NCBI GenBank assembly: GCA_963730785.1 | Contig: CAVSTF010000015.1 | Coordinates: 1 to 64,000 of the forward strand | Origin: Bog-473 sp963730785 | GTDB lineage: Bacteria; Actinomycetota; Acidimicrobiia; Acidimicrobiales; RAAP-2 | DNA: 64,000 nt | Direction: 5' to 3' | Shown here: positions 16,790 to 25,691 of the stretch, piece after piece | Layout of the letters: every line of letters begins with the position of its first letter | Numbering within the stretch: position 1 is the stretch's first letter | Program-made: the position numbers and the translations under genes | The notes under the pieces: model-generated | Seen by the model: only the letters and a program-made list of their open reading frames with translations | What the model was told of the DNA's origin: nothing | Database searches by the model: none

Positions 16790-18329
16790 CCCCGCTGCTG
16801 GGCTGGGTAGGCCGAGCGTCCTTTTAGGGCGATCCAGTGGCATGCATTCAGGTCCCGCTGCCGTGTCATCCTGCGTGCTCGGCGGAGTGGGTTCGACCGG
16901 AGAAATATCGAGGATGGAGCCAGGGTCGCCTGGCCCGCAGTACGACAGCCTCGGAAACGACCCCCAGACAGCTGAAGCGATGACCTTGTATTGGGAGGGA
17001 TCACTCGGATCGAGGGCGGACAGAGTTTTTGCTCCGAAATCGCAGCGATACTTGTTTACTAATACATAGGCCCGTGCACCCGCCGGAAGATCGACGACTC
17101 GAGGCACGTCGCTGGTGATCATCTGATCTCCACCGCGGCGGTATGTCATGGGGACTGGGTTCCCCGCCCTGTCGAATAGAGAAATGCCGGGATAGCCGAT
17201 CATGTGGCATGGCGTGCCGGACTTGTTCAGGAAGTCCAATGCCAATGTGTTCTGACCGGTTTTTTCGGAAACTGTCCCGGCAAACTCAAGGACGAGCTGA
17301 CTCGGCACGCAGGCCGGTCCAAGTGGGGAACCGAAATGGGCGGGTGGGTTGGATGCTGGTTGTCCAAAGATCGGAATGGTGGTCGTGGTCGTTGGTCCGG
17401 CTCCCCCGATGTACGTCGTCGTGGGAATAGTCGGCGAGTTCACGCAGGATCCGAACAGACCGATCTGTGAAATCTCTCCAACCCGGACCGTTACGTTGCG
17501 CATGAATCCATGAGCCGAAGTCACCCGGTAGGTGCCCGGCGCCAGATCGAAATCAAACGGGACTGAGACCCTGGAACTGGCGAATACGAACTGCGGCAAT
17601 ACAACGTGGTGGCCCATCATGAATTTCACCGGAACGATCGGGCCCAAACCAGATGTCCGTACCGGCCCTGCATTCGGGTACTCGACCCTTCACCCTTCCG
17701 GTCGCCGGAGTGAGACCCGTAAAACCCAACACGAACGGGCTCACGATGAGGTCAGAACAGTTCGGCACACTGGTGGGGAACGTCACCGGAGTGCCCACGG
17801 CAATATTGACCTTGAAGGATAAGAAGCTCGGACAGGACGCCTGACCCGCTACTGGCGCAATGCCGCCCCCGAAAGCGGCACTTGCGCGCTGACCAGGCTT
17901 GAGGATTACCGGCGAGATAGCTGGACTCTGGGGACTGATTGCGCCTGGTCCAGCCGTGTAAGAAGTCTGGATCCCAACTCGCTGAAAGACGAGGAGTGGA
18001 TAGAGCGGAAGTACACAAGCCTTCGTGCCTGGGTTCTCGACCGAGACGATTTGAGAGAATCCTCCCGCGCTCGGGATTCCGGGGGTGGTGTTGATGCGAA
18101 CTCCGGACTGAGTGCACTTCGCGGTTCGGGCCGTTCGTCGTGCCTGGGCCGCATGCAGTTTGGCGGCCGCGGTGGCGGCGGCTACTTCCGGCGACCGTAC
18201 CTCTGCTGCCGCCCGATTCCTTTGGTTGGCCTTTGGCATCGAACCGCCGGCCACCACCGGGGCGACCAAGGTGAGCGCAAGACCCAGCATCAGCGACACC
18301 GGCGGAGCCAGCCATTTGAGCGCGTTCAA
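16763..18329 (-). pseudogene. Exported DUF4232-like protein, probably one gene split by a frameshift
   Basis: Two frames abut. The first starts at a TTG (18329) that overlaps the previous stop as TTGA, with GGAGCGAG upstream. It has a hydrophobic N-terminal segment (about residues 8-30) and a cysteine-containing domain (FSQIVSVENPGTKACVLP). Homology-like sequence then moves at about 17645 to a second frame (PIVPVKFMMGHHVV), which carries a Thr-rich linker (about 17390-17440) and a second DUF4232-like domain (LVLEFAGTVSEKTGQ, CHMIGYPGISLFD) to 16763. Read as one protein it is about 520 residues with two similar domains. The alternative is two genes. DUF4232 domains are secreted or surface-anchored and of unknown function. 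Confidence 0.6.
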
Positions 18330-19696
18330 GGGTTCAACTCGCTCCAATGAATGCCATCGGTAGTCCGCCAGATCCCAATGCCATATTCACAAATCCATCC
18401 CTGGGTCGCGCTGATGAAGGTGATGTTGCCGGCACCGCCACTGGCGAACCCGGCGGCAGCGATGTCGCCCACGGGTAACCAAACAGACCCGCCGTCACTT
18501 GTCTTAAAGAGAGGCGCCCGAGAAGGAAACAGCCATGCAGTTTTGGGGCTGGCAACGGCCAGGTTTCGGTGGCCAATGGTGAGAGGCGCAATGTAGCCAG
18601 GCAAAGGGAGTAGTGCGGTGGGCGAGCCAAAGGTGGTGGTGGTTGGCGGAAACGCATCAATAGACGCTGCCGATGTGGGGATCCACTGCAGTCCGCCGTC
18701 ATACGAGCGGTAGAGCTCCTTTTGTTGCGAACCACCCGAAGCGTCGCTGCCGCACAAGAGCCAAAGGTCGTTCGTTCCCGAAGCGGCCAATTCGGCGCCG
18801 GCGTCGAAGAGTCCCGCGCACGGAACGGGCCGTTGCGTCCAACTCATCCCAGCGTTGTCGGTGAAGGCAATCTCACGGGTGGGCGGAGTACCCATTCCGA
18901 TGTTCGAAGTAATGCTGAGGACGTAGGCGCTGTTGTGGGTGATGCGGGCCAGTTCAAGGGGAACCTGGAGCCCGACATCGAGGGGCGTCTGCGATGGACT
19001 CTCAATGCGAAGGGAGTTCCAGGTGGTGCCTCCGTCATCCGATTCAGCCACCGACATGCGACAGGCACTCGAAGAGCCGGTTGGTCCAGCACATGTGGTG
19101 GTCAGGGCCCACACATTGAGCCCGATGGCACTGGCATCCACGACGTAGGGGCCGATGGGGGCCTTTTGCCATGTCGCTCCGTCGTTGTGCGTGACCCACA
19201 GGGGTTCTGTCCCGTCGCTGCCTTGCGCACCCCAGAGATAACCCGTAAATCCAACGAACTCAATCTGACCGGGATACCCGTCGGCCGCACCAAGGCCAGC
19301 GGGGAGGTGGCCGTTGCGGACAGTCCACTGATCCCCGCTGTCGGTGGTTTCCACCAGGGTGACGTCTCCCCGATGTGACGCCAGCCCGAATCCGTTCATG
19401 GGAGACACGAAATCCACGTCGATCAAGGCAGACGAGGGAACCGACACACCCTCTTTGAGAGCCCCGGCAATGGCATTGAATTCGTAATCGGCGGCGCTGG
19501 CCGAGAGGGGTGTCGTGGGCGTATGCGCCACGAAGAAAGCGACTGAGGTGACCAAGAGCACCACACAGAGGCCCACGGTCACCAACCGAGTGCGCCGAGC
19601 CCGTAGGTCTCGGGCGCGATTGAGCACCCGGTTGAGGTCCTCGGGACCTGGGTCGATGCCTCCGTTGTCGTCAAGATGCTCGAACATCGTCTCCAT
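18326..19696 (-). CDS. Membrane-anchored BNR/WD-like repeat protein, possible anti-sigma partner
   Basis: This protein of about 456 residues has a short cytoplasmic N-terminus (MFEHLDDNGGIDPGPEDLNRVL), one membrane helix (LVTVGLCVVLLVTSVAFFVA, about residues 40-59) and a large outer domain. That domain has repeated BNR/sialidase-like blocks (TTDSGDQWTV, THNDGATWQKA, SDDGGTTWNSL, SYDGGLQWIPT, TSDGGSVWLP). The ATG at 19696 overlaps the end of the ECF sigma gene. The topology and position match anti-sigma or sensor partners of ECF factors, but I see no zinc anti-sigma motif. That role is inference. Confidence 0.75.
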   Translation of the reverse strand: METMFEHLDDNGGIDPGPEDLNRVLNRARDLRARRTRLVTVGLCVVLLVTSVAFFVAHTPTTPLSASAADYEFNAIAGALKEGVSVPSSALIDVDFVSPMNGFGLASHRGDVTLVETTDSGDQWTVRNGHLPAGLGAADGYPGQIEFVGFTGYLWGAQGSDGTEPLWVTHNDGATWQKAPIGPYVVDASAIGLNVWALTTTCAGPTGSSSACRMSVAESDDGGTTWNSLRIESPSQTPLDVGLQVPLELARITHNSAYVLSITSNIGMGTPPTREIAFTDNAGMSWTQRPVPCAGLFDAGAELAASGTNDLWLLCGSDASGGSQQKELYRSYDGGLQWIPTSAASIDAFPPTTTTFGSPTALLPLPGYIAPLTIGHRNLAVASPKTAWLFPSRAPLFKTSDGGSVWLPVGDIAAAGFASGGAGNITFISATQGWICEYGIGIWRTTDGIHWSELNP

Positions 19697-20243
19697 CCGG
19701 ATCTGAGGGGATTTCCAAGAACTGTCGAAGGCTGTGCAATCCGCGTGAAGCATGGCTCTTCACCGAACCGACCGAACAACCCAGTGCACGGGCAACCTCG
19801 GCCTCAGAGAAATCAGCCAAATAGCGAAGCACCACGACTTCGCGCTGACGCCGACTTAGCCGCCGGAGGCCTCGAACCAGGTCCGCGCGCTCTCCGATAT
19901 GGCCGTCCGCCAGCCCAATCGGTCCGACCTCGGTGACGTGAGCTTGTGCTCGACGACGCCGCCGAAACCGGTCGATAGCCAGGTTGGAGGCCACCCGGGT
20001 CACCCAGCCTTCGGGACCATCCTGGAGGCGAGACCAGCGCAAGGCAGTTCGGGCCAGAGCCTCCTGCGCCACGTCTTCGGCGTCGAGTCGGTCACCCAGG
20101 ATCCGAAAGGCGACCCGGTACGCCAGGCGGTAGAGGTCAGGGAAGACTGCATCGAACGAGGCGTCACCTGACGGCCGAGTCATCTCAGGTTCCCCATCGG
20201 CCCCCCAGGCATCTTCCGATGCACCCGCTAGTGATAACGACAT
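19671..20243 (-). CDS. ECF-type RNA polymerase sigma factor
   Basis: This is a 190-residue sigma-70 family factor with only regions 2 and 4. Region 2 includes AEDVAQEALARTALRW and WVTRVASNLAIDRFRRRRR (about residues 55-100). Region 4 includes LSRRQREVVVLRYLADFSEAEVA and the recognition helix SVGSVKSHASRGL (about 128-175). It is SigE/SigK-like. The start at 20243 or at the internal ATG 20183 cannot be settled; the latter has GGGGAACC upstream. It heads an operon with the membrane BNR-repeat protein and the DUF4232-like protein. Confidence 0.9.
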   Translation of the reverse strand: MSLSLAGASEDAWGADGEPEMTRPSGDASFDAVFPDLYRLAYRVAFRILGDRLDAEDVAQEALARTALRWSRLQDGPEGWVTRVASNLAIDRFRRRRRAQAHVTEVGPIGLADGHIGERADLVRGLRRLSRRQREVVVLRYLADFSEAEVARALGCSVGSVKSHASRGLHSLRQFLEIPSDPDGDDVRAS

Positions 20244-20319
20244 CTCACTAACTTCACGTCGGACTGAGGCAAAAGGTTGTCACCAATCATGGAATGGGTC
20301 GACACCACCCCATTCATAC

Positions 20320-21777
20320 CTATTGGTTGGTCGCCGTCCACAGTGTGGTGCCGGAGCCTCGAGCCCGTACGACGAAATGACCGTCGCTGAGCACCGCGGC
20401 GGTAGCTCCAGGATGTCCGTAGGTGCCCGAGCTCCATAGAGCGCTCGTTGGCAGGCCTGGAGCAGGGGCCGCCTTGCCGTGGGGGTACAGCACTAGGTCA
20501 CCGTCGGATTGCATCACGACATACGCCCCGAAGTTGCCGCTTGTATTGCTCTCCCACAGCACGAGTTTGTTCGACCGGCTGTAGTCGACCAAGTTCCCGT
20601 CTCGCTGCATCACCACGGCGTACTTCTGGTTGGGGGATTCAAGGGATTGACCGGGTTGGAGGAAATGTCCCGAGCGGAGCGAACTGGCTTTTGCCGTTCC
20701 ATTGCCACTTCCTCCTCCCGAGAGAAGCGCGACGCTCCCAACGGCCAAGAGCAACAGTGCAGCCAAAATCAACATCACCCTTCGACTCGGCCGTGCCTTC
20801 AGTCCCTCATGGCCGGGAAACCCATGGGCAAACGTCGTGACGCCGGAGCGGCCCACTGGAAGGTGCGGAGTCTCTTGGCTCTCTGTCGCTTCGGTGTCCT
20901 CGACACTCGGGTACTTCCTTGACTGCGTCAGCCAACGTTCCCACTCCGCCTCATCAACAAACGGAAGGATGGCCTCTCGCATCTCTTGTGCGCTGGTGAA
21001 TCGATCTGCTGGATCTTTGGCCATTGCTCGTCGAACCACCAGCGAGAGTCCTTCCGGCACGTCTGATCGCTCTTCGGACAATGAAGGTGGATCGGCAAAA
21101 CGATGTTGGACGACATGCCGCCCCTCCCCGTCCGCCCGGAACGGAGGACGTCCAGAGAGGCATTGGAACAGTACGCAGCCAAACGAATACAGATCGGCCT
21201 GCGGTCCTATGTCTGAACCAGCAAGTTGTTCTGGAGATGCATACGTCGACGTGCCAATGAACCCACCGGCGACGGTGAGTTCGGTGATGTCCCCCAGGGA
21301 TTTGGCAATACCGAAGTCTGCAACTTTGACCGTGCCATTGCTCTGAATCAACAGATTTGCCGGTTTGATGTCCCGATGCACAATTCCTCGGTCATGGGCG
21401 TGGGCGAGCCCGGCCAGGACCTGCACCGCAATCGACACTGCGGCCCCAGTCGGGAGTGGGTCCGGCGTTCCCAACAGCTGACGTAGTGATGCTCCGTCAA
21501 CACATTCCATCACGATGTACGAGAACCCTCCGTCGGTTCCCGAGTCGTATACCATCACGATATTCGGATGGGAGAGAGAGGCAATGTGGAGAGCCTCCCG
21601 CTGGAAACGCTTGGCGTTGGCGGGGTCCTGGATGTCGGAATCCGAAAAAACCTTGCAGGCCACATGTCGACGGAGAGACCGATCGAAGGCTCGCCATACG
21701 ACGCCCATCCCACCTGAACCGATGACGGCCAACAGGCTGTAGCGATGGTTCAGGGTGGAGGGATATCTCTCGGACAT
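20320..21777 (-). CDS. Ser/Thr protein kinase with extracellular bulb-type lectin domain
   Basis: This is a 485-residue PknB-type receptor kinase. The kinase domain covers about residues 12-265: IGSGGMGVVW (P-loop), ACK (Lys42), HRDIKPANLL, DFG, and a GTSTYASPEQL activation segment. One membrane helix follows at about 335-355. The outer part (about 365-485) is a bulb (B_lectin) domain with the mannose-binding pattern QRDGNLVDY and two related blocks (QSDGDLVLY, LSDGHFVVR). Kinase PASTA domains are usual, so a lectin sensor is uncommon. It diverges from an FHA-LuxR regulator 72 bases away, a likely substrate. Confidence 0.92.
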   Translation of the reverse strand: MSERYPSTLNHRYSLLAVIGSGGMGVVWRAFDRSLRRHVACKVFSDSDIQDPANAKRFQREALHIASLSHPNIVMVYDSGTDGGFSYIVMECVDGASLRQLLGTPDPLPTGAAVSIAVQVLAGLAHAHDRGIVHRDIKPANLLIQSNGTVKVADFGIAKSLGDITELTVAGGFIGTSTYASPEQLAGSDIGPQADLYSFGCVLFQCLSGRPPFRADGEGRHVVQHRFADPPSLSEERSDVPEGLSLVVRRAMAKDPADRFTSAQEMREAILPFVDEAEWERWLTQSRKYPSVEDTEATESQETPHLPVGRSGVTTFAHGFPGHEGLKARPSRRVMLILAALLLLAVGSVALLSGGGSGNGTAKASSLRSGHFLQPGQSLESPNQKYAVVMQRDGNLVDYSRSNKLVLWESNTSGNFGAYVVMQSDGDLVLYPHGKAAPAPGLPTSALWSSGTYGHPGATAAVLSDGHFVVRARGSGTTLWTATNQ

Positions 21778-21837
21778 GTCCACCACCCGCTCAACACTAC
21801 TGAGACCACCACTTCAACCAGAGATTGGACGAGGCAA

Positions 21838-21843
21838 TAGGCT
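21838..21843 (+). promoter_or_regulatory. Possible leaderless -10 for the FHA-LuxR gene
   Basis: TAGGCT ends 6 bases before the ATG at 21850. No Shine-Dalgarno sequence and no clear -35 are present. Confidence 0.35.
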
Positions 21844-21849
21844 CCGGTC

Positions 21850-22368
21850 ATGGCGTGGATCGTTCTTCCAGATGGATCCAAATATCCCCTCGAAGGAACG
21901 ACGGTGCGAGTTGGACGCGACGACTTGGCAGAACTCGCATTGCCAACCGACACGAAGGTGTCGAGGATCCATGCCGAGTTCCGGTCCGACATGGGTCAGT
22001 GGGTGCTTGCTGATCTGGGGAGTAGGAACGGTACGACGGTCAACCAACGTCGGATTGGAGACCACCCACTCAGGAGCGGCGACGTCATTACGCTGGGCAA
22101 CACCACTCTCCTCTTCGTCGACGACGATGATCCAAATGCGACGGAAGCGAAAACCGGAACCTCCGTCACTGGACCTGAGCTGTCGGAACGAGAGCGAGAA
22201 GTACTCGCCCTGGTCGCCACCGGGTTGACCGACCGAGACATTGGCGAGCGGCTCTTCGTCAGCCCCAGCACGGTTCGATCGCACCTTGACCGAATCGGTC
22301 AGAAGACCGGACTCCGGCGCCGAGCCGAACTCACCCGATACGCCGTAGATCTCGGGATCGTGAAGTAA
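21850..22368 (+). CDS. FHA-domain LuxR-type transcriptional regulator
   Basis: This is a 172-residue regulator. Residues about 18-85 form an FHA phosphothreonine-binding domain (VRVGRDD, SRIHAEF, LGSRNGTTVN). Residues about 108-168 form a LuxR/GerE helix-turn-helix (LSEREREVLALVATGLTDRDIGE, then SPSTVRSHL). FHA domains bind proteins phosphorylated by Ser/Thr kinases, and a kinase gene is divergently adjacent. The simplest model is that kinase signalling is read directly by this DNA-binding protein (inference). The FHA-LuxR order with no receiver domain is uncommon. Confidence 0.9.
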   Translation: MAWIVLPDGSKYPLEGTTVRVGRDDLAELALPTDTKVSRIHAEFRSDMGQWVLADLGSRNGTTVNQRRIGDHPLRSGDVITLGNTTLLFVDDDDPNATEAKTGTSVTGPELSEREREVLALVATGLTDRDIGERLFVSPSTVRSHLDRIGQKTGLRRRAELTRYAVDLGIVK

Positions 22369-22484
22369 CGCTAAGGCTCCAAGGTGATCCCGGGCCAGTC
22401 CATCGAGTGACGAGTGCCTCCGTCCATCAGCTGAGGCCACGAAGGTGGACCTAGGCATCAGATTTGAGTTAGGCCCAGCCAAAC

Positions 22485-22832
22485 TTGGGGTATGGCTCAA
22501 ATGTGACAAAAAGATCCAAAGTCGCCCATTTGGTGGTCCTACAGCAGGAGAATGGTGAACTGCAGGAAGATCTCACCGTTTTGAGGGACGCTGCTGATCC
22601 AGTCGACGAGCAAGGTGACGATTCCTTTCCGGCCAGTGACCCTCCAACCGGTTGGGCGGGATCGGATGCGCCGATTGAGCCCAAGTCGCACGAAGCAGAT
22701 CGGGTGATCTCTGTACATATGGTCGAGCATCCCGGGTCAGATCAAGACGATCGAACTCCGCAGACGCTTGATCGCGGGTTGTCCCATCCGGTGCCCGGCA
22801 GGATTGAGGGAACGTCGTCAGAGGTCGACTGA
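22485..22832 (+). CDS. Small acidic protein with SFPASDPP motif
   Basis: This is a protein of about 110 residues with no predicted membrane segment. It holds DDSFPASDPPTGW (about residues 50-62). This sequence block recurs in many short bacterial proteins of unknown function. The start is uncertain: TTG at 22485 or GTG at 22503, neither with a good ribosome-binding site. The C-terminal half is hydrophilic and low in complexity. It stands alone between fha-luxR and the PP2C gene. Confidence rests on the motif only. Confidence 0.5.
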   Translation: MGYGSNVTKRSKVAHLVVLQQENGELQEDLTVLRDAADPVDEQGDDSFPASDPPTGWAGSDAPIEPKSHEADRVISVHMVEHPGSDQDDRTPQTLDRGLSHPVPGRIEGTSSEVD

Positions 22833-22839
22833 TCTGGCG

Positions 22840-24504
22840 CTAGTCAAGCTGGAGCGCACGGTCACCAAGGCGGTCATGGGTTGGATTCCATCGAATGACA
22901 AGGACGGCCACATCGTCCTGAGCGTCGTTCTGTTCCATGGCCGAAACCAGATTGCTCATCCATCCGTCAAGGTCGGACGGTGGGGTGGCGGCGATGGACA
23001 AGAGGCGATTGAGACCGGCGTCGACACTTTCTCCGCGTCGCTCCACCAACCCATCCGTAAATGCCATGAGTGAAGCTCCGGGATTCAGATTGATGGTCAC
23101 GGCCTCATACGCGACGGACCCGGTGCCAAGCGGCGGGCCAACCAGGATCGGGACATAGCCTAATTTGTCCTTCTCGATGATGAGCGGCGAAAGATGGCCG
23201 GCGCTGGCCAAAACGATTTCGCCGGTGAATATGTCCCCAACACCTACGAGAACCGTTGCTATGTAGCCATCGGTCGTAACGTCGAGTTGGCGTCCAGTCA
23301 TCGCCAAGGCGATCTCCGGCGGATGTCCCTCGAAGAGGTAGGCCCGAATGGTGAAGCGGAGACGGGCCATGATCGTGGCCGCCCCTATGCCCCTTCCCGA
23401 GACATCACCCACCACAAAGGCGAAATGTCGTGCGTCCACAGCGACCACGCTGTACCAGTCCCCGCCGACCTCTACTCCTGCAGCGCCCGCTACGTACCGG
23501 GAGGCAATCTCCAGGTTCTCGATGAGAGGGTTCTGCTGCGGGAGGAGCGCCCGCTGGAGCGTCTCCGAAATGGTGCGCTGCTCGCCATAGAGAGCATCCA
23601 GTCGGTCATAGAGTCCCGCAATGGTGTGAGCATCGCGTTCGGCAACCTGCCGCCGCCGAACAAGGAGGTTCGCCGCGGCAGCGGTGAGGGCAGTGAGCAG
23701 CGCGCCGCCGATAAGAAGGAACCAGGGCAGCTCTACCCCGATCGATCCGCCCAACTGACCGCGCGGCGTCGCCACCAGCGTGATGGAGCTGTTCCCGAAC
23801 GGGATCGTCACATGGGCGACATTTCCCTCGAGGGGCAGCGCGCTGTCTGGAAGATCAGTGGTCGCCAAATCCGCCAAATTCGTCGTCGGTCCCAAATAGG
23901 TCGCAAAGTCAAGATCGGAGAACGCTGAATTGGCTTCGACGGCGACTCGCCTATCGGCCGGGATGGCACGTTCGGCGTAAATGATGACGGGCGCCCCGGA
24001 CGTGTCCGCCACTGCATAGCCAATCCTCTGCTCCTGTCCCGAGTGGACATTGGCTATGACGAAGGTCGAACTGTGCATCGCCTCCGCCGCCAATTTGACG
24101 GCCCTGGCAGAACCAGGCTCGAGGGCCGGTGGCGTTCCCAGTGTGGCAATGGACCGAACGGATTGCGGCTCGATTTCCCACACCGCCGCGGAAACGAACA
24201 GGCGTCCGGGACCCACATAAGCCGCCATAAATTTATTGAACTGTGGGCCGGTTCCGCCCGTTGCCACCTCAATCTTTAGAGCGGTCGTCAACGGACCAGC
24301 GATGGCGAGGACGCTTGAACTTATGACCGCCGCGGCCTGGCGCGTCTGCTCTTGGAGAAGATGGCGGTTGTTGTTGCGATTGAGGTTCCACGCCACGTAC
24401 CCGAGCGAAGCGGAAATGAGGGCGCCAACCAACGCCACAATACTGACCGCCAAGATCGGGCTGAGTGAAGACCGCGTTCGTGGCCCGCGGTGGCTTGTAC
24501 CCAT
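22840..24504 (-). CDS. Membrane SpoIIE-type PP2C phosphatase with CHASE-like sensor
   Basis: This protein of about 554 residues has an N-terminal helix (ILAVSIVALVGALISASLGYVAW) and an outer sensor region of about 200 residues. The sensor is of the CHASE kind (FVSAAVWEIEP, IIYAERAIP, FSDLDFATYLG). A second helix (WFLLIGGALLTALTAAAANLL) and a linker follow, then a PP2C domain (LQRALLPQ, VGGDWYSVV, GDVSGRGIGAA, FTDGLVERR, DDVAVLVIR). The ATG at 24504 is chosen; the open frame runs to 24603. By family it dephosphorylates a STAS antagonist in answer to an outside signal. Two STAS genes are in this window. Confidence 0.88.
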   Translation of the reverse strand: MGTSHRGPRTRSSLSPILAVSIVALVGALISASLGYVAWNLNRNNNRHLLQEQTRQAAAVISSSVLAIAGPLTTALKIEVATGGTGPQFNKFMAAYVGPGRLFVSAAVWEIEPQSVRSIATLGTPPALEPGSARAVKLAAEAMHSSTFVIANVHSGQEQRIGYAVADTSGAPVIIYAERAIPADRRVAVEANSAFSDLDFATYLGPTTNLADLATTDLPDSALPLEGNVAHVTIPFGNSSITLVATPRGQLGGSIGVELPWFLLIGGALLTALTAAAANLLVRRRQVAERDAHTIAGLYDRLDALYGEQRTISETLQRALLPQQNPLIENLEIASRYVAGAAGVEVGGDWYSVVAVDARHFAFVVGDVSGRGIGAATIMARLRFTIRAYLFEGHPPEIALAMTGRQLDVTTDGYIATVLVGVGDIFTGEIVLASAGHLSPLIIEKDKLGYVPILVGPPLGTGSVAYEAVTINLNPGASLMAFTDGLVERRGESVDAGLNRLLSIAATPPSDLDGWMSNLVSAMEQNDAQDDVAVLVIRWNPTHDRLGDRALQLD

Positions 24505-24626
24505 TGCCTCCGACGCTGCAACCACGTGATACTCCGCCCCCTCATATGGTGCTCCGTTGACACCCGTGGCAGGGAGTTTGGACGGTTCGCACCCCCCTTG
24601 CAAGTACCGTCCGACGCGAGGAGGTC

Positions 24627-25580
24627 TTACTGATCAAGCTTCGGAGCCAGCTCCTTGGCGTAGAAGTCGTAGAACCCTTCCTGATCCGGTCCGATCTGAT
24701 TGATGTACACCTCATCGAACCCAGCGTCCAGATACTTCCGGATGGCCGCCAGATGCCGCTCTGGGTCGGGTCCGCAGGGCACACTGTCGGCGATCATGTC
24801 CTCGGTCACGTTTTTGGCGGCAGCTTCAAAATGAGATGGCATGGGAAGTTCCTGAGCCAACTGACCCTCAACCCCTTCGGTCGGCCACAATTCATAGGCC
24901 AACTTGCGAGCTTGCTGCTCATCGGAAGCCCAGCAAACCTTGAGTGCGCCGATCGCTGCACCCTTACCTCCCTTCCTCCGGTAGTGCTCAAGCATCTCCT
25001 TGTCCGGCTGCACCGTGATGAAGCCGTCCCCGATTCGGGCTGCGACATCGGCTGCCTTCGGCCCAAATGCAGATACGGCAACCGGCGGCGGAGTGTCCGG
25101 TAACGAGTAGATCCGAGCGTTCTCCACTGTGTAGAACTCGCCATGGTGGTTCACAATGCCCCCACGCCAAAGCTCTCTCATTACTTCTACCGCTTCTTCA
25201 AGCATCTTGTGCCTGGTCTCCACCGGCGGCCAATGATCTCCGAGGATGTGCTCGTTCAGTGCCTCCCCCGAGCCCACGCCGAAGACGAATCGTCCGTCCA
25301 GTAGGAGCTGTGATGTGGCGGCAGCCTGGGCCAGGATCGCCGGATGGATTCGCACCGTTGGACAGGTCACCCCTGTCGTGACCTTGTGCTTGGTGGTGGC
25401 AGCGATCGCGCCTATCACGCTCCAGACGAATGGGCTTTCTCCCTGTCGATCTATCCACGGGTGGAAGTGGTCTGAAATGAAGACGGAGTGCATTCCTGCC
25501 TTCTCAGCAAGCTGCGCTTGCTGGAGCAACGCTCGAGGTCCGTGTTCCTCGCTAGATACGAACGCGCCGATTTCAGCCAT
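24627..25580 (-). CDS. F420-dependent LLM-class oxidoreductase
   Basis: This is a 317-residue TIM-barrel enzyme of the bacterial luciferase-like superfamily, F420 branch (ISDHFHPWIDRQGESPFVW; TGVTCPTVRIHP; FGVGSGEALNEHILG). It is similar to the group annotated TIGR03557 and related to F420-dependent glucose-6-phosphate dehydrogenase. It would transfer hydride between coenzyme F420 and an unknown alcohol or aldehyde. AAGGAG lies 7 bases before the ATG. A related gene, broken by frameshifts, is at 46988-47956. Confidence 0.9.
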   Translation of the reverse strand: MAEIGAFVSSEEHGPRALLQQAQLAEKAGMHSVFISDHFHPWIDRQGESPFVWSVIGAIAATTKHKVTTGVTCPTVRIHPAILAQAAATSQLLLDGRFVFGVGSGEALNEHILGDHWPPVETRHKMLEEAVEVMRELWRGGIVNHHGEFYTVENARIYSLPDTPPPVAVSAFGPKAADVAARIGDGFITVQPDKEMLEHYRRKGGKGAAIGALKVCWASDEQQARKLAYELWPTEGVEGQLAQELPMPSHFEAAAKNVTEDMIADSVPCGPDPERHLAAIRKYLDAGFDEVYINQIGPDQEGFYDFYAKELAPKLDQ

Positions 25581-25691
25581 AGCGGTCTCCTTGCTTTTGG
25601 TCGCTCAACGAATCACTTACCGAAGGCGGCCGCTCCAAAACCCTCTCCAACTCGGAATGCATCTGGCCTCGGCGGGTAGTGCTAAGGGGAC

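Noticed and set aside
18722..19378. Open frame opposite the BNR-repeat protein
   Set aside because: Low-complexity, Arg/Gly-rich translation without a start signal; shadow of the real gene.
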